A DNA stretch of 64,000 nucleotides from Amycolatopsis marina (GTDB lineage: Bacteria; Actinomycetota; Actinomycetes; Mycobacteriales; Pseudonocardiaceae): NCBI RefSeq assembly GCF_900111885.1, contig NZ_FOKG01000001.1, forward strand, positions 682,001 through 746,000, in the 5' to 3' direction. Numbering within the stretch: position 1 is the stretch's first letter; each line of letters opens with the position of its first letter. The notes beneath the pieces are model-generated. The model did no database searches. It had not been told where the DNA came from and was given only the letters and a program-made list of their open reading frames with translations. Shown here in pieces: positions 50,007 to 58,326 of the stretch. The position numbers were made by a program, and so were the translations under genes.

Positions 50007-50833
50007 GCGGGCCCCAGGACGCCGAGGACCCCCTCGGCGAGGAACTCCGCACCCTGTTCGCCGACGATCGGCTCGATCTGCACCCGGTCCCGCAGGCGCG
50101 TGCGTCGATCGTCTCCGGAGCGCGCCGGATCCGGCGCAGGCGAACCGCGCTCAGCGGCGGGGGCGCAGCAGTGGTGGTCGCTCTGGTCGCGAGCACCGTG
50201 CTGTTCAACAACCGCACGCCTGGCGAGGACGCGCCACCGGCAGGCAGCGACACCGCACTCGCGATCGAATCGGCCGCGCCCACGCCGACCAGCGCGCGTA
50301 TCGAGTCGGGCAGCGCCGAGCTGCCGCCCCCACCCGACGTGGCCGACGAGCCGCGTGCCGATTCCAGCGGGAAGCCACAGGGCTCGGTCGCGTCGAGTGC
50401 TCCGGCTTCGCCGGAGTCGACCTTCCAGGCTGTCTCCGGTCCGGTGCTCGGCCCGGACGGTTACGGCGGTCTGCGGTTGGGCATGTCCTTCAGCGATGCC
50501 GCCGCCACCGGCGAGCTGGCCGTCGACGCGAGCACTGCACCGCCAGCGGAGGGCTGCGGGAGCTACCAGCTGACCGAGGGGGACTCGGCAGTGCGGGAGG
50601 TCGTCGTCTCGGCGGAACAGGGAATCGTGACCTTCAGCGCCTCGGCCGCACAGACACCGGAGGGGATCGGCGCCGGTTCCCGCCTCGAGCAGCTGCGGCA
50701 GGCATACCCGAAGGCCGCCCGCGGCTCGGTCACCTACTCCGCGCCGACGGGCTCCGGGGGCAGTTACGTCTTCTATGTGGCCGGCGAGCAGGTCGACTCG
50801 ATGCAGCTGATCGCCGAAGCCGTACCCTGCTGA
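50003..50833 (+). CDS. Membrane partner of SigE-family sigma factor
   Basis: 276 aa. A cytoplasmic N-terminal segment with LRTLFADDRLDLHPVP and a basic patch RRIRRRRTALSG leads to one helix (GGAAVVVALVASTVLFNN), then a Pro/Ser-rich linker and an outer domain of about 110 aa (GYGGLRLGMSFSDAAATGEL, with CGSY and a final C). The layout is that of an anti-sigma or associated lipoprotein-like sensor. No zinc finger. ATG overlaps the sigma stop. Confidence 0.72.
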   Translation: MSGPQDAEDPLGEELRTLFADDRLDLHPVPQARASIVSGARRIRRRRTALSGGGAAVVVALVASTVLFNNRTPGEDAPPAGSDTALAIESAAPTPTSARIESGSAELPPPPDVADEPRADSSGKPQGSVASSAPASPESTFQAVSGPVLGPDGYGGLRLGMSFSDAAATGELAVDASTAPPAEGCGSYQLTEGDSAVREVVVSAEQGIVTFSASAAQTPEGIGAGSRLEQLRQAYPKAARGSVTYSAPTGSGGSYVFYVAGEQVDSMQLIAEAVPC

Positions 50834-50848
50834 ACGGTTCACACAGGG

Positions 50849-50882
50849 AAGGCCACCTTGCGCGTGCACACAAGGTGGCCTT
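50849..50882 (+). terminator. Hairpin terminator AAGGCCACCTTG / CAAGGTGGCCTT
   Basis: A 12-bp perfect stem with a 10-nt loop, 16 bases after the SigE-partner stop. The sequence is a common actinobacterial intergenic repeat type. Between it and 51064 lies 180 bases with no gene seen. Confidence 0.8.
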
Positions 50883-51063
50883 GACCTGGCAACGGGAGAG
50901 CGTCAGTGTCTGTTGGCAAACGCGCGTCAAGATGGACTCGGCGGGGCTCGGACTCAAGTACGGCGCTCACCACTACCGGTCAAACGCCCCGCCTCGTCAC
51001 TCGTGGGCTTCGCCGCGCGCGTTCTCGGGGGTATCGCCACGAAACTCCGTTCACCGACGAGCG

Positions 51064-51615
51064 TCAGATGACGCCACCCGCGACCGGAGGCATCATGGCG
51101 TCTTCGCCGCCGTCGCCGACGGACTCGCGGTACAGGAAGGCCTCGACGTCGAACAGGTTGCCGTTCGAGCGGCGGACGATCTTCGCCAGCGTTTCCATCT
51201 GCGCGACTTCCTCGACCTGCTCCTTGAGGAACCACTGCATGAACTGCTCGCCCTGGTAATCGTCCTCGGAGCGGGCAGCCTTGGCGAGGGTTTTGATATC
51301 CGCCGCGACCTCCTTCTCCTGGTCGAGGGCGAGCTGAACGAGTTCGGCGACGTCGGAGAAGTCGTTGCGGACCTCTCCTGTGCCCGGGATCTCCACGTGG
51401 TGGTCGGTGTCCATCATGTACTGGACGATCGCCATCGCGTGGTTCCGCTCTTCTTTTGCCTGCTTGTAGAAGTGCTTCGCGAGCTGGGGGAGGTCCTCGT
51501 TGTCGAACCAGACCGCCAGTGCGATGTACTGCTGCGAGGCGTTGAACTCGTTGTGAACCTGCCCCTGCAGTAGCTCGTAGAACTTGGAACGCGGTTGCTT
51601 CTTCGTGAGGGCCAT
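51064..51615 (-). CDS. bfrB: Ferritin (BfrB-type)
   Basis: 183-aa iron-storage ferritin, closely related by eye to M. tuberculosis BfrB: VHNEFNASQQYIALAVWFDN, EDLPQLAKHFYKQAKEERNH, the ferroxidase-site Glu/His residues in EERNHA and VQYMMD, and EQFMQWFLKEQVEEVAQMET. The C-terminal tail is short and uncertain. It makes 24-mer cages storing Fe(III). Upstream are two IdeR-like boxes; in mycobacteria IdeR with iron activates bfrB. Confidence 0.93.
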   Translation of the reverse strand: MALTKKQPRSKFYELLQGQVHNEFNASQQYIALAVWFDNEDLPQLAKHFYKQAKEERNHAMAIVQYMMDTDHHVEIPGTGEVRNDFSDVAELVQLALDQEKEVAADIKTLAKAARSEDDYQGEQFMQWFLKEQVEEVAQMETLAKIVRRSNGNLFDVEAFLYRESVGDGGEDAMMPPVAGGVI

Positions 51616-51711
51616 GCCTCGAATATAAGCGAATTAGCCGTTCGAATTCCAGTCGAATCTAGTGATGTGAGCCCTGTTAGTGTATCCTTTGTGAGCCAAG
51701 GTAAAACTAAT

Positions 51712-51730
51712 TGTGTTTAGCCTACCCTAA
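51712..51730. promoter_or_regulatory. IdeR/DtxR-like iron box upstream of ferritin gene
   Basis: TGTGTTTAGCCTACCCTAA, 14 of 19 positions agree with the IdeR consensus TTAGGTTAGGCTAACCTAA. It lies about 100 bases upstream of the ferritin start. Confidence 0.7.
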
Positions 51731-51768
51731 GAGCTGAATCAATTTCTCCAACTCAATCGAGCGGTGAA

Positions 51769-51787
51769 TTAGGCTAGGCTTTCTTCC
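51769..51787. promoter_or_regulatory. Second IdeR-like box upstream of ferritin gene
   Basis: TTAGGCTAGGCTTTCTTCC, 13 of 19 positions agree with the IdeR consensus. Together with the box at 51712 it resembles the multi-box bfrB promoter of mycobacteria. Confidence 0.55.
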
Positions 51788-51814
51788 GTTGGTCGCCCGT
51801 ATTTTTCCGGAGAA

Positions 51815-53065
51815 TCAGGACAGACCGGCCATCGAGTCGCGGGACACCGGACAGGACATGCAGCGCGGGCCGCCGCGCCCGGAGCCGAGCTCCGACCCCG
51901 CGATCGGCAGCACCTCTATCCCGGCGTCGATGAGCCGCGCGTTCGTCTCCACGTTGCGCTCGTACCCCACCACCACTCCGGGCGCCAGCGCGAGCGTGTT
52001 GTTGCCGTCGTCCCACTGCTCGCGTTCCGCGGTCACCGGGTCGAGACCGGTGTCGATGACCCGCAGGCGGTCGATGCCCATCGCCTCGGCCGCCGCGGTG
52101 AGAAACGGCGCGGGGCCGTCCACCCTGACCGACTCCTTGCCGATGTGCTCGTCGGGCCGCAGTGTGTAGGCCACCAGCGACTCGCGGGCCAGCGGGTACA
52201 TCACCACCGCGTCCTTGTCGACCATCGTGCAGACGGTGTCCAGGTGCATGGTGGCCCTGCTCTGCGCGATCGGCACGACCAGCACGGTGTGCGCGATGTC
52301 GTCGGCGAACACCGAGCGGGCCAGCGACTCCGCGCCAGCCGCGCTCGTGCGCTCGCCTACGCCGACGGCGAGCACGCCGGGCGCCAGCAGCAGCACGTCG
52401 CCGCCCTCGATGGGGGCCGAGTGCGCGCCGTACGCGCGTCCGCTGCCCTGGAACCTCGGGTGATAGGCGTAGATGAGGTCCAGCAACGCCGTCTCCCGCT
52501 CCCGTGCGGGCATCGCCAGTGACGAGATCGCCACCCGGTCGCCGATCCAGACCGAGGAATCCCGGGTGAACAGCAGGTTCGGCAGCGGAGCCACCGCGAA
52601 GTCGTGCGGGTGGTGCATCTTGCGGACCAGCGATGGTGTTTCCGCAGCCGGGAGTTCCTCGAAGGTCGCTCCGGACATCAGCACCTCGGCCAGCGTCGTC
52701 GAATCCACCCCGGAGAGGTGGGAACGCAGCGAGTCGGCCAGGTCCGTGCCCAGCCGCTTGCTGTCCACAGCCGCGTGCACACCTGCCGCGTGTGCCCGCG
52801 GATCGTCGAGCGCGCCGCGCAGCACGTCGGACAGCAGCAGCACCTCGACCCCCCGGCTGCCGAGTACCTCGGCGAAGGCGTCGTGCTCCTCCTGCGCCCG
52901 GTCCACCCAGGGGATGGAGTCGAACAGCAGTTGGTCGTTGTTGCGCGGGGTAAGGCGCTTGAGCTCGTTGCCGGGACGGTGCAGCAGCACCGTGCGCAGC
53001 GGGCCGACCTCGGTGTCCACGCGGGGATTCGGTTCCTGGGAGCTGTAGGACGTCTTGGAAGTCAC
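51815..53065 (-). CDS. arcA: Arginine deiminase ArcA
   Basis: 416 aa from GTG 53065, usual family length. Converts arginine to citrulline and ammonia. Family residues: [63 protein letters not shown] and the catalytic Cys loop [15 protein letters not shown] near the end. No arcB, arcC or arcD genes are adjacent, so it may serve acid resistance or nitrogen supply rather than an arginine fermentation operon. The ribosome site for GTG 53065 is weak. Confidence 0.95.
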   Translation of the reverse strand: MTSKTSYSSQEPNPRVDTEVGPLRTVLLHRPGNELKRLTPRNNDQLLFDSIPWVDRAQEEHDAFAEVLGSRGVEVLLLSDVLRGALDDPRAHAAGVHAAVDSKRLGTDLADSLRSHLSGVDSTTLAEVLMSGATFEELPAAETPSLVRKMHHPHDFAVAPLPNLLFTRDSSVWIGDRVAISSLAMPARERETALLDLIYAYHPRFQGSGRAYGAHSAPIEGGDVLLLAPGVLAVGVGERTSAAGAESLARSVFADDIAHTVLVVPIAQSRATMHLDTVCTMVDKDAVVMYPLARESLVAYTLRPDEHIGKESVRVDGPAPFLTAAAEAMGIDRLRVIDTGLDPVTAEREQWDDGNNTLALAPGVVVGYERNVETNARLIDAGIEVLPIAGSELGSGRGGPRCMSCPVSRDSMAGLS

Positions 53066-53176
53066 GGCGCCAGCGTAATGAGTCGGTAAGCCGGGCGCGG
53101 GTGACGAAACGAGACCGCGTGGCGTTGTATCGGTCGACAACATCGCAGCTCATCTGACGAAGGAATGGAACGTCTC

Positions 53177-53674
53177 ATGCGTCATTTGTTGCGCCGGACG
53201 CCGGTGCGTGTCCTGCTGGCGACCTCCGTGCTGGCCGCCGTGGTCGCGCTGGCGGTTTTCGAGCCGTGGCGCGCGTTCACCCGCAGTACGGCCGACGAGC
53301 CCGTGCCCGTCGCCGCCGCTGCCCCGCAGCAGCCGCGTGAGCTGGCCGCCGGATCGTTCGTCAGTCAGGAGCACACGACCTCCGGCAAGGCCAGGGTGCT
53401 CGAACTCGCCGACGGTTCGCAGGTCCTGCGACTCGAGGGCTTCTCGACCTCCGACGGCCCGGATCTGCACGTGTGGCTGACCGATCGGCGCGCGGGTGCC
53501 GAGTGGGACTCCTACGACGACGGCAGGGCTGTCCGGCTCGGCGAGCTGACCGCGACAGATGGCAACCAGAACTACGTCATTCCTGGAGGCACCGGACTCG
53601 GCGGACTGCGCAGCGTGGTGATCTGGTGCGACCGGTTCAACGTGGCCTTCGGCTCGGCAGGACTGGAGCTGTGA
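53177..53674 (+). CDS. DM13 domain secreted/membrane-anchored protein
   Basis: 165 aa from ATG 53177 (ATG 53165 lies too close to the AAGGA site). A N-terminal helix (VRVLLATSVLAAVVALAVFE) anchors the DM13 domain: LAAGSFVSQEHTTSGKARVL, RLEGFSTSDGPDLHVWLTDR and VVIWCDRFNVAFGSAGLEL. DM13 is thought to carry a redox-active Cys (VIWCDRF) for electron transfer. Function unverified. Divergent from arcA. Confidence 0.88.
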   Translation: MRHLLRRTPVRVLLATSVLAAVVALAVFEPWRAFTRSTADEPVPVAAAAPQQPRELAAGSFVSQEHTTSGKARVLELADGSQVLRLEGFSTSDGPDLHVWLTDRRAGAEWDSYDDGRAVRLGELTATDGNQNYVIPGGTGLGGLRSVVIWCDRFNVAFGSAGLEL

Positions 53675-53687
53675 GCCCCAGTTCGGG

Positions 53688-54500
53688 TCATGGCAGCCAG
53701 GACACCCGGCCGCGTAGCAGGGCGTAGCCGACGAACGCGAAGATGTCGAGCATTGTGTGTGCCACGACGAGTGGCCAGATCCGGTTGGTCCGCTGCCAGA
53801 TCCGACCGAACACCAGACCCATCACCACGTTCCCGATGAATCCACCGAAGCCCTGGTACAGGTGATAGGAACCGCGGAGTACCGCGGAGAGCAGCAACGC
53901 GGAGTTCTCCCGCACGCCGAGCTGCCGGAGCCTGGTCAGCAGGTAGCCGACCACCAGCATCTCCTCGGCGAAGGAGTTGCCGAACGCTGCCATGGTTAGG
54001 GTCACCGGTCGCCACCAGGTCTCGTCTAGTGTGGACGGTTGTACGGCGAGGTTGAATCCCAGTTTCCAGCCGACAAAGTACAACGCGAGTCCAGGGAGTC
54101 CAATGAGGGCTGTCAGGCCGAGCCCCCACAGCAAGTCCCGGCGCGGGTGCCTGCGGTCGAGGCCGATCTCCGCGAGACGCATCCCGCCGCGCCACAACAG
54201 ATAAACCCCGAGAGCGCCCCAGCCGACGAGCTGCGTGATGCTTAGAAGCTGCTTTAGCAGATCGATCAGGTCTGCGGTGGCCTGCGGCACATTGATGGCG
54301 ACCCGCTGCTCGCTCAACGGCTCCGGACGTAACAGAGAGTCCACAAGGGAAAGCAGACTGCGCATGCCGGACAGTCCCAGAGTGACCGTGAAGACGAGGA
54401 CGACCTCGATGAGCACGGCGCGACGCGCCGCCGGGTCGATCAGTGCGACCGGCTCGGCCGGACGCGGCGGGTTCAGCCAGCTTCGGGTTGCGTTGGACAC
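53688..54500 (-). CDS. CPBP-family intramembrane protease (CAAX-like)
   Basis: 270 aa from GTG 54500 (ATG 54575 extends it by 25 aa; neither has a clear ribosome site). About eight helices. Motif 1 NSFAEEMLVVGYLLTRLRQL (Glu-Glu), motif 2 GSYHLYQG (His) and motif 3 VVAHTMLDIFAFVGY (His) match the CPBP/Abi metalloprotease family. Targets unknown; some protect against bacteriocins. Confidence 0.9.
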   Translation of the reverse strand: MSNATRSWLNPPRPAEPVALIDPAARRAVLIEVVLVFTVTLGLSGMRSLLSLVDSLLRPEPLSEQRVAINVPQATADLIDLLKQLLSITQLVGWGALGVYLLWRGGMRLAEIGLDRRHPRRDLLWGLGLTALIGLPGLALYFVGWKLGFNLAVQPSTLDETWWRPVTLTMAAFGNSFAEEMLVVGYLLTRLRQLGVRENSALLLSAVLRGSYHLYQGFGGFIGNVVMGLVFGRIWQRTNRIWPLVVAHTMLDIFAFVGYALLRGRVSWLP

Positions 54501-54643
54501 CGTCGCACGGTATCCCAGCCCGTAGAACACCAGGTCAGCCGCGTATGACGAGCGATAGCCGTCGATTCGGATCATGATGGATGGTCAAATCGTTACGGCC
54601 AGGGTTTAGGGTGCCACGGCGAACACAAGAAGGTAGCCAGGTA

Positions 54644-54663
54644 GGTCCGTGGGGGTACGGACC
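54644..54663 (+). promoter_or_regulatory. Stem-loop in BCCT leader
   Basis: GGTCCGT-GGGGGT-ACGGACC, a 7-bp stem 24 bases before the BCCT start codon, in front of GGGAGG. Could affect translation; function unknown. Confidence 0.4.
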
Positions 54664-54686
54664 GCAGTGATAGGGAGGACTTTCTC

Positions 54687-56381
54687 GTGGCGACAACGTC
54701 GGATCAAGGGGCCGTAGGAGCCCCTCCAGGTCCGAAGAAGAAATGGCATGAAACGGTCGCACCCAGGGTGTTCTGGCCCGCTGCGGCGATCATCGCGGCG
54801 TTCGTTCTGTTCACGGTGATCTTCCCGGACACCATGGGCGATGCGATCAGCGCCATTCAGGACACGATCATCGGCACGGTCGGCTGGTACTACACCCTGA
54901 TCGTTTCCGGGTTCGTGATCTTCGCCCTCTGGGTCGGGCTGGGTCACTTCGGTGACATCAAGCTCGCGCCAAAGGACGAGGAGCCGGAATTCAAACTCGG
55001 CTCGTGGTTCGCGATGCTGTTCGCGGCCGGCATGGGTATCGGTCTCGTCTTCTACGGCGTTGCCGAGCCGCTGGGCCACTACGCCAGTCCGAAGCCGGGC
55101 GTGGAGGGCACCCAGACCGAACTCGCACAGCAGTCCATCGTGCAGACCTTCCTGCACTGGGGCCTGCATCCGTGGGCGATCTACGTCGTGGTCGGGCTCG
55201 CGGTCGCGTATGCGATCCACCGCAAGGGCAAGGGCGTGTCCATCCGATGGACCCTCGAGCCACTGCTGGGCAAGCGGACCAACGGCTGGATCGGGGATGT
55301 CATCGACATCGCCGCCATCGTCGGGACGCTGTTCGGTGTCGCGACCTCGCTCGGTCTCGGCGTCGTGCAGATCTCCGCAGGACTGGACTTCCTCGAGATC
55401 GTCAACAACCCGGGAACCTGGACACAGGTCATCCTGATCGGTGCCATCACGACGCTGGCGACCGTCTCGGTCGTCACCGGTGTGAAGCGGGGCATCAAGT
55501 GGCTGTCCAACTTCAACATCGGACTGGCCGCCGCACTGCTGCTGTTCGTGCTCATCGCGGGCCCGACGTTGTTCATCTTCCGCGAGGCCGTGCAGTCGAT
55601 CGGGCTGTACTTCCAGAACCTGGTGCGGCTCAGCTTCGACACCACAGCCCTGCAGGGTCAGGACGGCGTGGACTGGCAGGGTAGCTGGGCCACGTACTAC
55701 TGGGGCTGGTGGATTTCGTGGGCGCCCTTCGTCGGTGTCTTCATCGCGCGCATCTCGCGCGGCCGGACGGTGCGCGAGTTCGTCGCCGGCGTGCTCGCCG
55801 TTCCCACCCTCGTCACGTTCATCTGGTTCAGTGCCATGGGTGGCACCGCGCTCTACCGTGAGCTGTTCCAGGGCGGCGGCTTGGTCAGTGCGGATGGCAC
55901 TGTGGACACCGAGGGTGCACTGTTCGGCCTGCTGGACAGCATGCCCGCGGGGACCCTGGTGGTCATCGGTGCGGTGATCCTGATCGCGACGTTCTTCATC
56001 ACCTCGTCGGACTCCGGTTCGCTGGTGGTCGACATGCTCGCCTCCGGTGGCGATCCTGAGCCGCCGAAGTGGAGCCGGATCTTCTGGGCGGTGGCCGAGG
56101 GCGGTGTCGCCATCGCCCTGCTGCTGGCGGGCGGCCTCGGGGCGCTGCAAACGGCGGCGATCGTGATCGCGTTGCCGTTCAGCGTGGTGATGCTGTTCAT
56201 GTGCGTGGCGTTGTGGAAGGACTTCAGCGCGGAACGCACGGCGATGCTCCGGATCCAGCGTCGGTTGCAGCGTGACGAGCTCACCGAGCACGTCTCGCAG
56301 AGCCTGATCGACGAGGGGCTGGTCGAACCCAACGGCGATTCCGGCGGCGATGACAAGGACAAGGTCAAGCCGAAGAGCTGA
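54687..56381 (+). CDS. BCCT family betaine/carnitine/choline transporter
   Basis: 564 aa with 12 helices. GTG 54687 with GGGAGG upstream. BCCT features: WVGLGHFGDIKLAPKDEEPE, WFAMLFAAGMGIGLVFYGVA, HWGLHPWAIYVVVGLAVAYA and the aromatic box WISWAPFVGVFIARISRGRT with FITSSDSGSLVVDMLASGG. A charged C-terminal tail DSGGDDKDKVKPKS, common in osmosensing BetP-type members. Na+- or H+-coupled uptake of compatible solutes. Strong hairpin follows. Confidence 0.95.
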   Translation: MATTSDQGAVGAPPGPKKKWHETVAPRVFWPAAAIIAAFVLFTVIFPDTMGDAISAIQDTIIGTVGWYYTLIVSGFVIFALWVGLGHFGDIKLAPKDEEPEFKLGSWFAMLFAAGMGIGLVFYGVAEPLGHYASPKPGVEGTQTELAQQSIVQTFLHWGLHPWAIYVVVGLAVAYAIHRKGKGVSIRWTLEPLLGKRTNGWIGDVIDIAAIVGTLFGVATSLGLGVVQISAGLDFLEIVNNPGTWTQVILIGAITTLATVSVVTGVKRGIKWLSNFNIGLAAALLLFVLIAGPTLFIFREAVQSIGLYFQNLVRLSFDTTALQGQDGVDWQGSWATYYWGWWISWAPFVGVFIARISRGRTVREFVAGVLAVPTLVTFIWFSAMGGTALYRELFQGGGLVSADGTVDTEGALFGLLDSMPAGTLVVIGAVILIATFFITSSDSGSLVVDMLASGGDPEPPKWSRIFWAVAEGGVAIALLLAGGLGALQTAAIVIALPFSVVMLFMCVALWKDFSAERTAMLRIQRRLQRDELTEHVSQSLIDEGLVEPNGDSGGDDKDKVKPKS

Positions 56382-56399
56382 CCTTCGGTTCCGGCCGGC

Positions 56400-56445
56400 A
56401 AGGCCCCGGGCGCGTCTCTCACCCCCAGAGCGTGCCCGGGGCCTT
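56400..56445 (+). terminator. Terminator after BCCT transporter
   Basis: AAGGCCCCGGGC pairs with GCCCGGGGCCTT (12-bp stem) and a T run follows. Confidence 0.85.
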
Positions 56446-56460
56446 TCGCGTCACCACGGC

Positions 56461-56476
56461 AATTCGTCGACGAATT
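56461..56476. promoter_or_regulatory. Perfect palindrome AATTCGTCGACGAATT at PPOX promoter
   Basis: A 16-nt perfect palindrome ending 11 bases before ATG 56488, covering the place where a ribosome site would be. Likely an operator or a 5'-UTR structure. AT-rich ends stand out. Confidence 0.5.
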
Positions 56477-56487
56477 ACGCTCGGGTC

Positions 56488-56955
56488 ATGGCACAGACTC
56501 CGAACATCGCGACCACCGACCGGGTCGGTCGCGACGACCTGCTTGAGTTCCTGCGCGACCGGCACCGGTCGATCCTGGTCACCGGCCGCGCCGACGGCCG
56601 TCCCCAGCTGTCGCCGGTGACCAGTGGCGTCGACGAGGAGGGGCGCATCGTGATCGCGACCTACCCGATGCGGGCCAAGGTCCGCAACGTCCGCCGGGAT
56701 CCGCGGGTGGCGCTCTGCGTGCTTTCCGACGAGTGGAACGGACCGTGGGTGCAGCTCCAAGGAATGGCGGAGGTATTGGATCTGCCGGAGGCCGTGGAGC
56801 CGCTGGTGGAGTACTTCCGCAGCATCTCCGGTGAGCACCCGGACTGGGACGAGTACCGCGAGGCGATGCGCAGACAGGGCAAGAGTCTGCTGCGGGTGTG
56901 GATCGAGAGCTGGGGCCCGATCGCCACCGGCGGCTTCCCGCCCGAGCTGGCCTGA
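56488..56955 (+). CDS. PPOX-class F420-dependent oxidoreductase
   Basis: 155 aa from ATG 56488. Split-barrel flavin/deazaflavin fold: LLEFLRDRHRSILVTGRADG, RPQLSPVTSGVDEEGRIVIA, MRAKVRNVRRDPRVALCVLS and GPWVQLQGMAEVLD. The TIGR-type F420 PPOX family in actinobacteria reduces quinones or aflatoxin-like compounds. A 16-nt palindrome precedes the gene. Confidence 0.88.
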   Translation: MAQTPNIATTDRVGRDDLLEFLRDRHRSILVTGRADGRPQLSPVTSGVDEEGRIVIATYPMRAKVRNVRRDPRVALCVLSDEWNGPWVQLQGMAEVLDLPEAVEPLVEYFRSISGEHPDWDEYREAMRRQGKSLLRVWIESWGPIATGGFPPELA

Positions 56956-56964
56956 ATCGCCCCG

Positions 56965-57750
56965 TTATCCCGGCCGGCGCAGGAACGGGCAGCCGACGAG
57001 CCTGCGCAACTCCATCGCCAGTTCCGGCAGGCTGCTGACCGACCGGGAGAACGCGAGGCGGACATCGTGATCGCCTGCCTCCGCCTCGACCCGCAGGCGC
57101 AGCCCGAAACGGTCGACGCCGAGCGGGCGGATGCGCCCGCCCCGCAGTTCCTCCGGTAGGTGCCGGCTGAGCTGGTCGACCACGTCGGCATGCGAGGACT
57201 CGAGGTGCCGCAGCCATTCCGCTTCCTGCGTGGCGAACGGGTCTGGTGTCGCGGCGCCGAACATGTGCGGCCGCAGGGAGTGAGTGCCCTCGGCGTCCGC
57301 GAGTACCAGCGAGGCCGGGGTCAGCCGGAGCACGCTCAGGCCGTGGCCGACGTCGAGCAGCCGCGGATCAGGACGGTCCTCCACAATGGAAACAGCCCGC
57401 GCTCTGGCTGCCCGCTCGTCGAGTCTGCGCAGCCAGCCGGTGATCCAGAGCAGCCCGCGGATGGGTTCGCGCAGCTCGACCGGGGCCCGGTCGGTGAGTT
57501 CGAGCATCACGGCGACCTCGGCCCTGCCCGCGGCACCGGTGGCGCGCACGAGGTCGTGCTCGTCGGGCAGCAGCACGCTGACACTCCCGCTGGCATGCAC
57601 GTGGTGCAGCACCGGCGAGATCCGCGCGTCCCCGCTGCTCGCGCTCTCCGTGGCGGGCATCAGTATCGCCGGTCCGCGGCGGCTGGCGATCGTCTTGGCG
57701 CGTTCGGCCGGATAGGGCGCTGGCGGGCGCCGGGTCTGTGTCTCGGTCAC
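56965..57750 (-). CDS. DUF2470/HugZ-like protein, probable heme-iron use
   Basis: 261 aa from GTG 57750 (AGGAGGTG ribosome site). N-terminal split-barrel-like part with HVHASGSVSVLLPDEHDLVR, AEVAVMLELTDRAPVELREP, then a C-terminal DUF2470: HLESSHADVVDQLSRHLPEE, LGVDRFGLRLRVEAEAGDHD. DUF2470 is fused to HugZ-type heme oxygenases elsewhere. The strong IdeR box supports a role in iron supply from heme, expressed under low iron. Confidence 0.78.
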   Translation of the reverse strand: MTETQTRRPPAPYPAERAKTIASRRGPAILMPATESASSGDARISPVLHHVHASGSVSVLLPDEHDLVRATGAAGRAEVAVMLELTDRAPVELREPIRGLLWITGWLRRLDERAARARAVSIVEDRPDPRLLDVGHGLSVLRLTPASLVLADAEGTHSLRPHMFGAATPDPFATQEAEWLRHLESSHADVVDQLSRHLPEELRGGRIRPLGVDRFGLRLRVEAEAGDHDVRLAFSRSVSSLPELAMELRRLVGCPFLRRPG

Positions 57751-57764
57751 CGCTCACCTCCTGG

Positions 57765-57783
57765 TTAGGTGAGCCTAACCTAG
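57765..57783. promoter_or_regulatory. Strong IdeR/DtxR box upstream of DUF2470 gene
   Basis: TTAGGTGAGCCTAACCTAG agrees with the IdeR consensus TTAGGTTAGGCTAACCTAA at 16 of 19 positions. It sits immediately before the ribosome site, the usual repressor position for iron-uptake genes. Confidence 0.88.
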
Positions 57784-57880
57784 GTGGAGGGTGAGCGGAA
57801 GAGGTCGGCCTCTGTGGTGAGAACCAGGGCCTGCCGCGTTCCAAGGATCACCATGACCGCGTGAGCCACAACTCTCAGTC

Positions 57881-58273
57881 TCAGCGGATGCTGCGCCGGT
57901 ACCAGACCTGCCGTTCGCCATTGGGTAGTGCGATTCGGGAGATGAGCGTAGTCAGGACCGCGCCGATGGCCAGCCACAACAGCGCTGCGAGGCCCTCGTT
58001 CAGCAACACCTGCAGGTTCTCGTCGGCCGGGGTGAACAGGTTGTCCAGGCCGAGGGTGATCCCGCCTGCCCAACTGGTGATGAACTCGGCGAACGCGTTG
58101 TCCGGATTGGCGTCGCCGATCACGAGCAGGATGTGGATGGCCAGCACCGCCGCGAAAATGCCGCAGACGATGCTGATCAGCGTGTTGACAATGCGGACCG
58201 CGCGCAGCCGGCCGGTACCGCGCTCGACGTATTCGGCGCGTTCCTGGCCTTCGTAAGGTTCTGGATTCGCCAT
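57881..58273 (-). CDS. Hypothetical membrane protein, two helices
   Basis: 130 aa, ATG 58273. Two helices (VNTLISIVCGIFAAVLAIHI and LAALLWLAIGAVLTTLISRI) lie around a polar loop. The start ANPEPYEGQERAEYVERGTG is charged. Not recognised. Between DUF2470 and the homogentisate dioxygenase gene, same strand. Confidence 0.62.
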   Translation of the reverse strand: MANPEPYEGQERAEYVERGTGRLRAVRIVNTLISIVCGIFAAVLAIHILLVIGDANPDNAFAEFITSWAGGITLGLDNLFTPADENLQVLLNEGLAALLWLAIGAVLTTLISRIALPNGERQVWYRRSIR

Positions 58274-58326
58274 TCTTCGAGTGTCACACAGGGCGGGTCA
58301 CCTCGCCGGGTTCGCGAAGCTCGCGC

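Noticed and set aside
53688-54500. CPBP protease as a phage abortive-infection gene because the family is also called Abi
   Set aside because: The name is historical; most members are housekeeping membrane proteases and no defence context is present.
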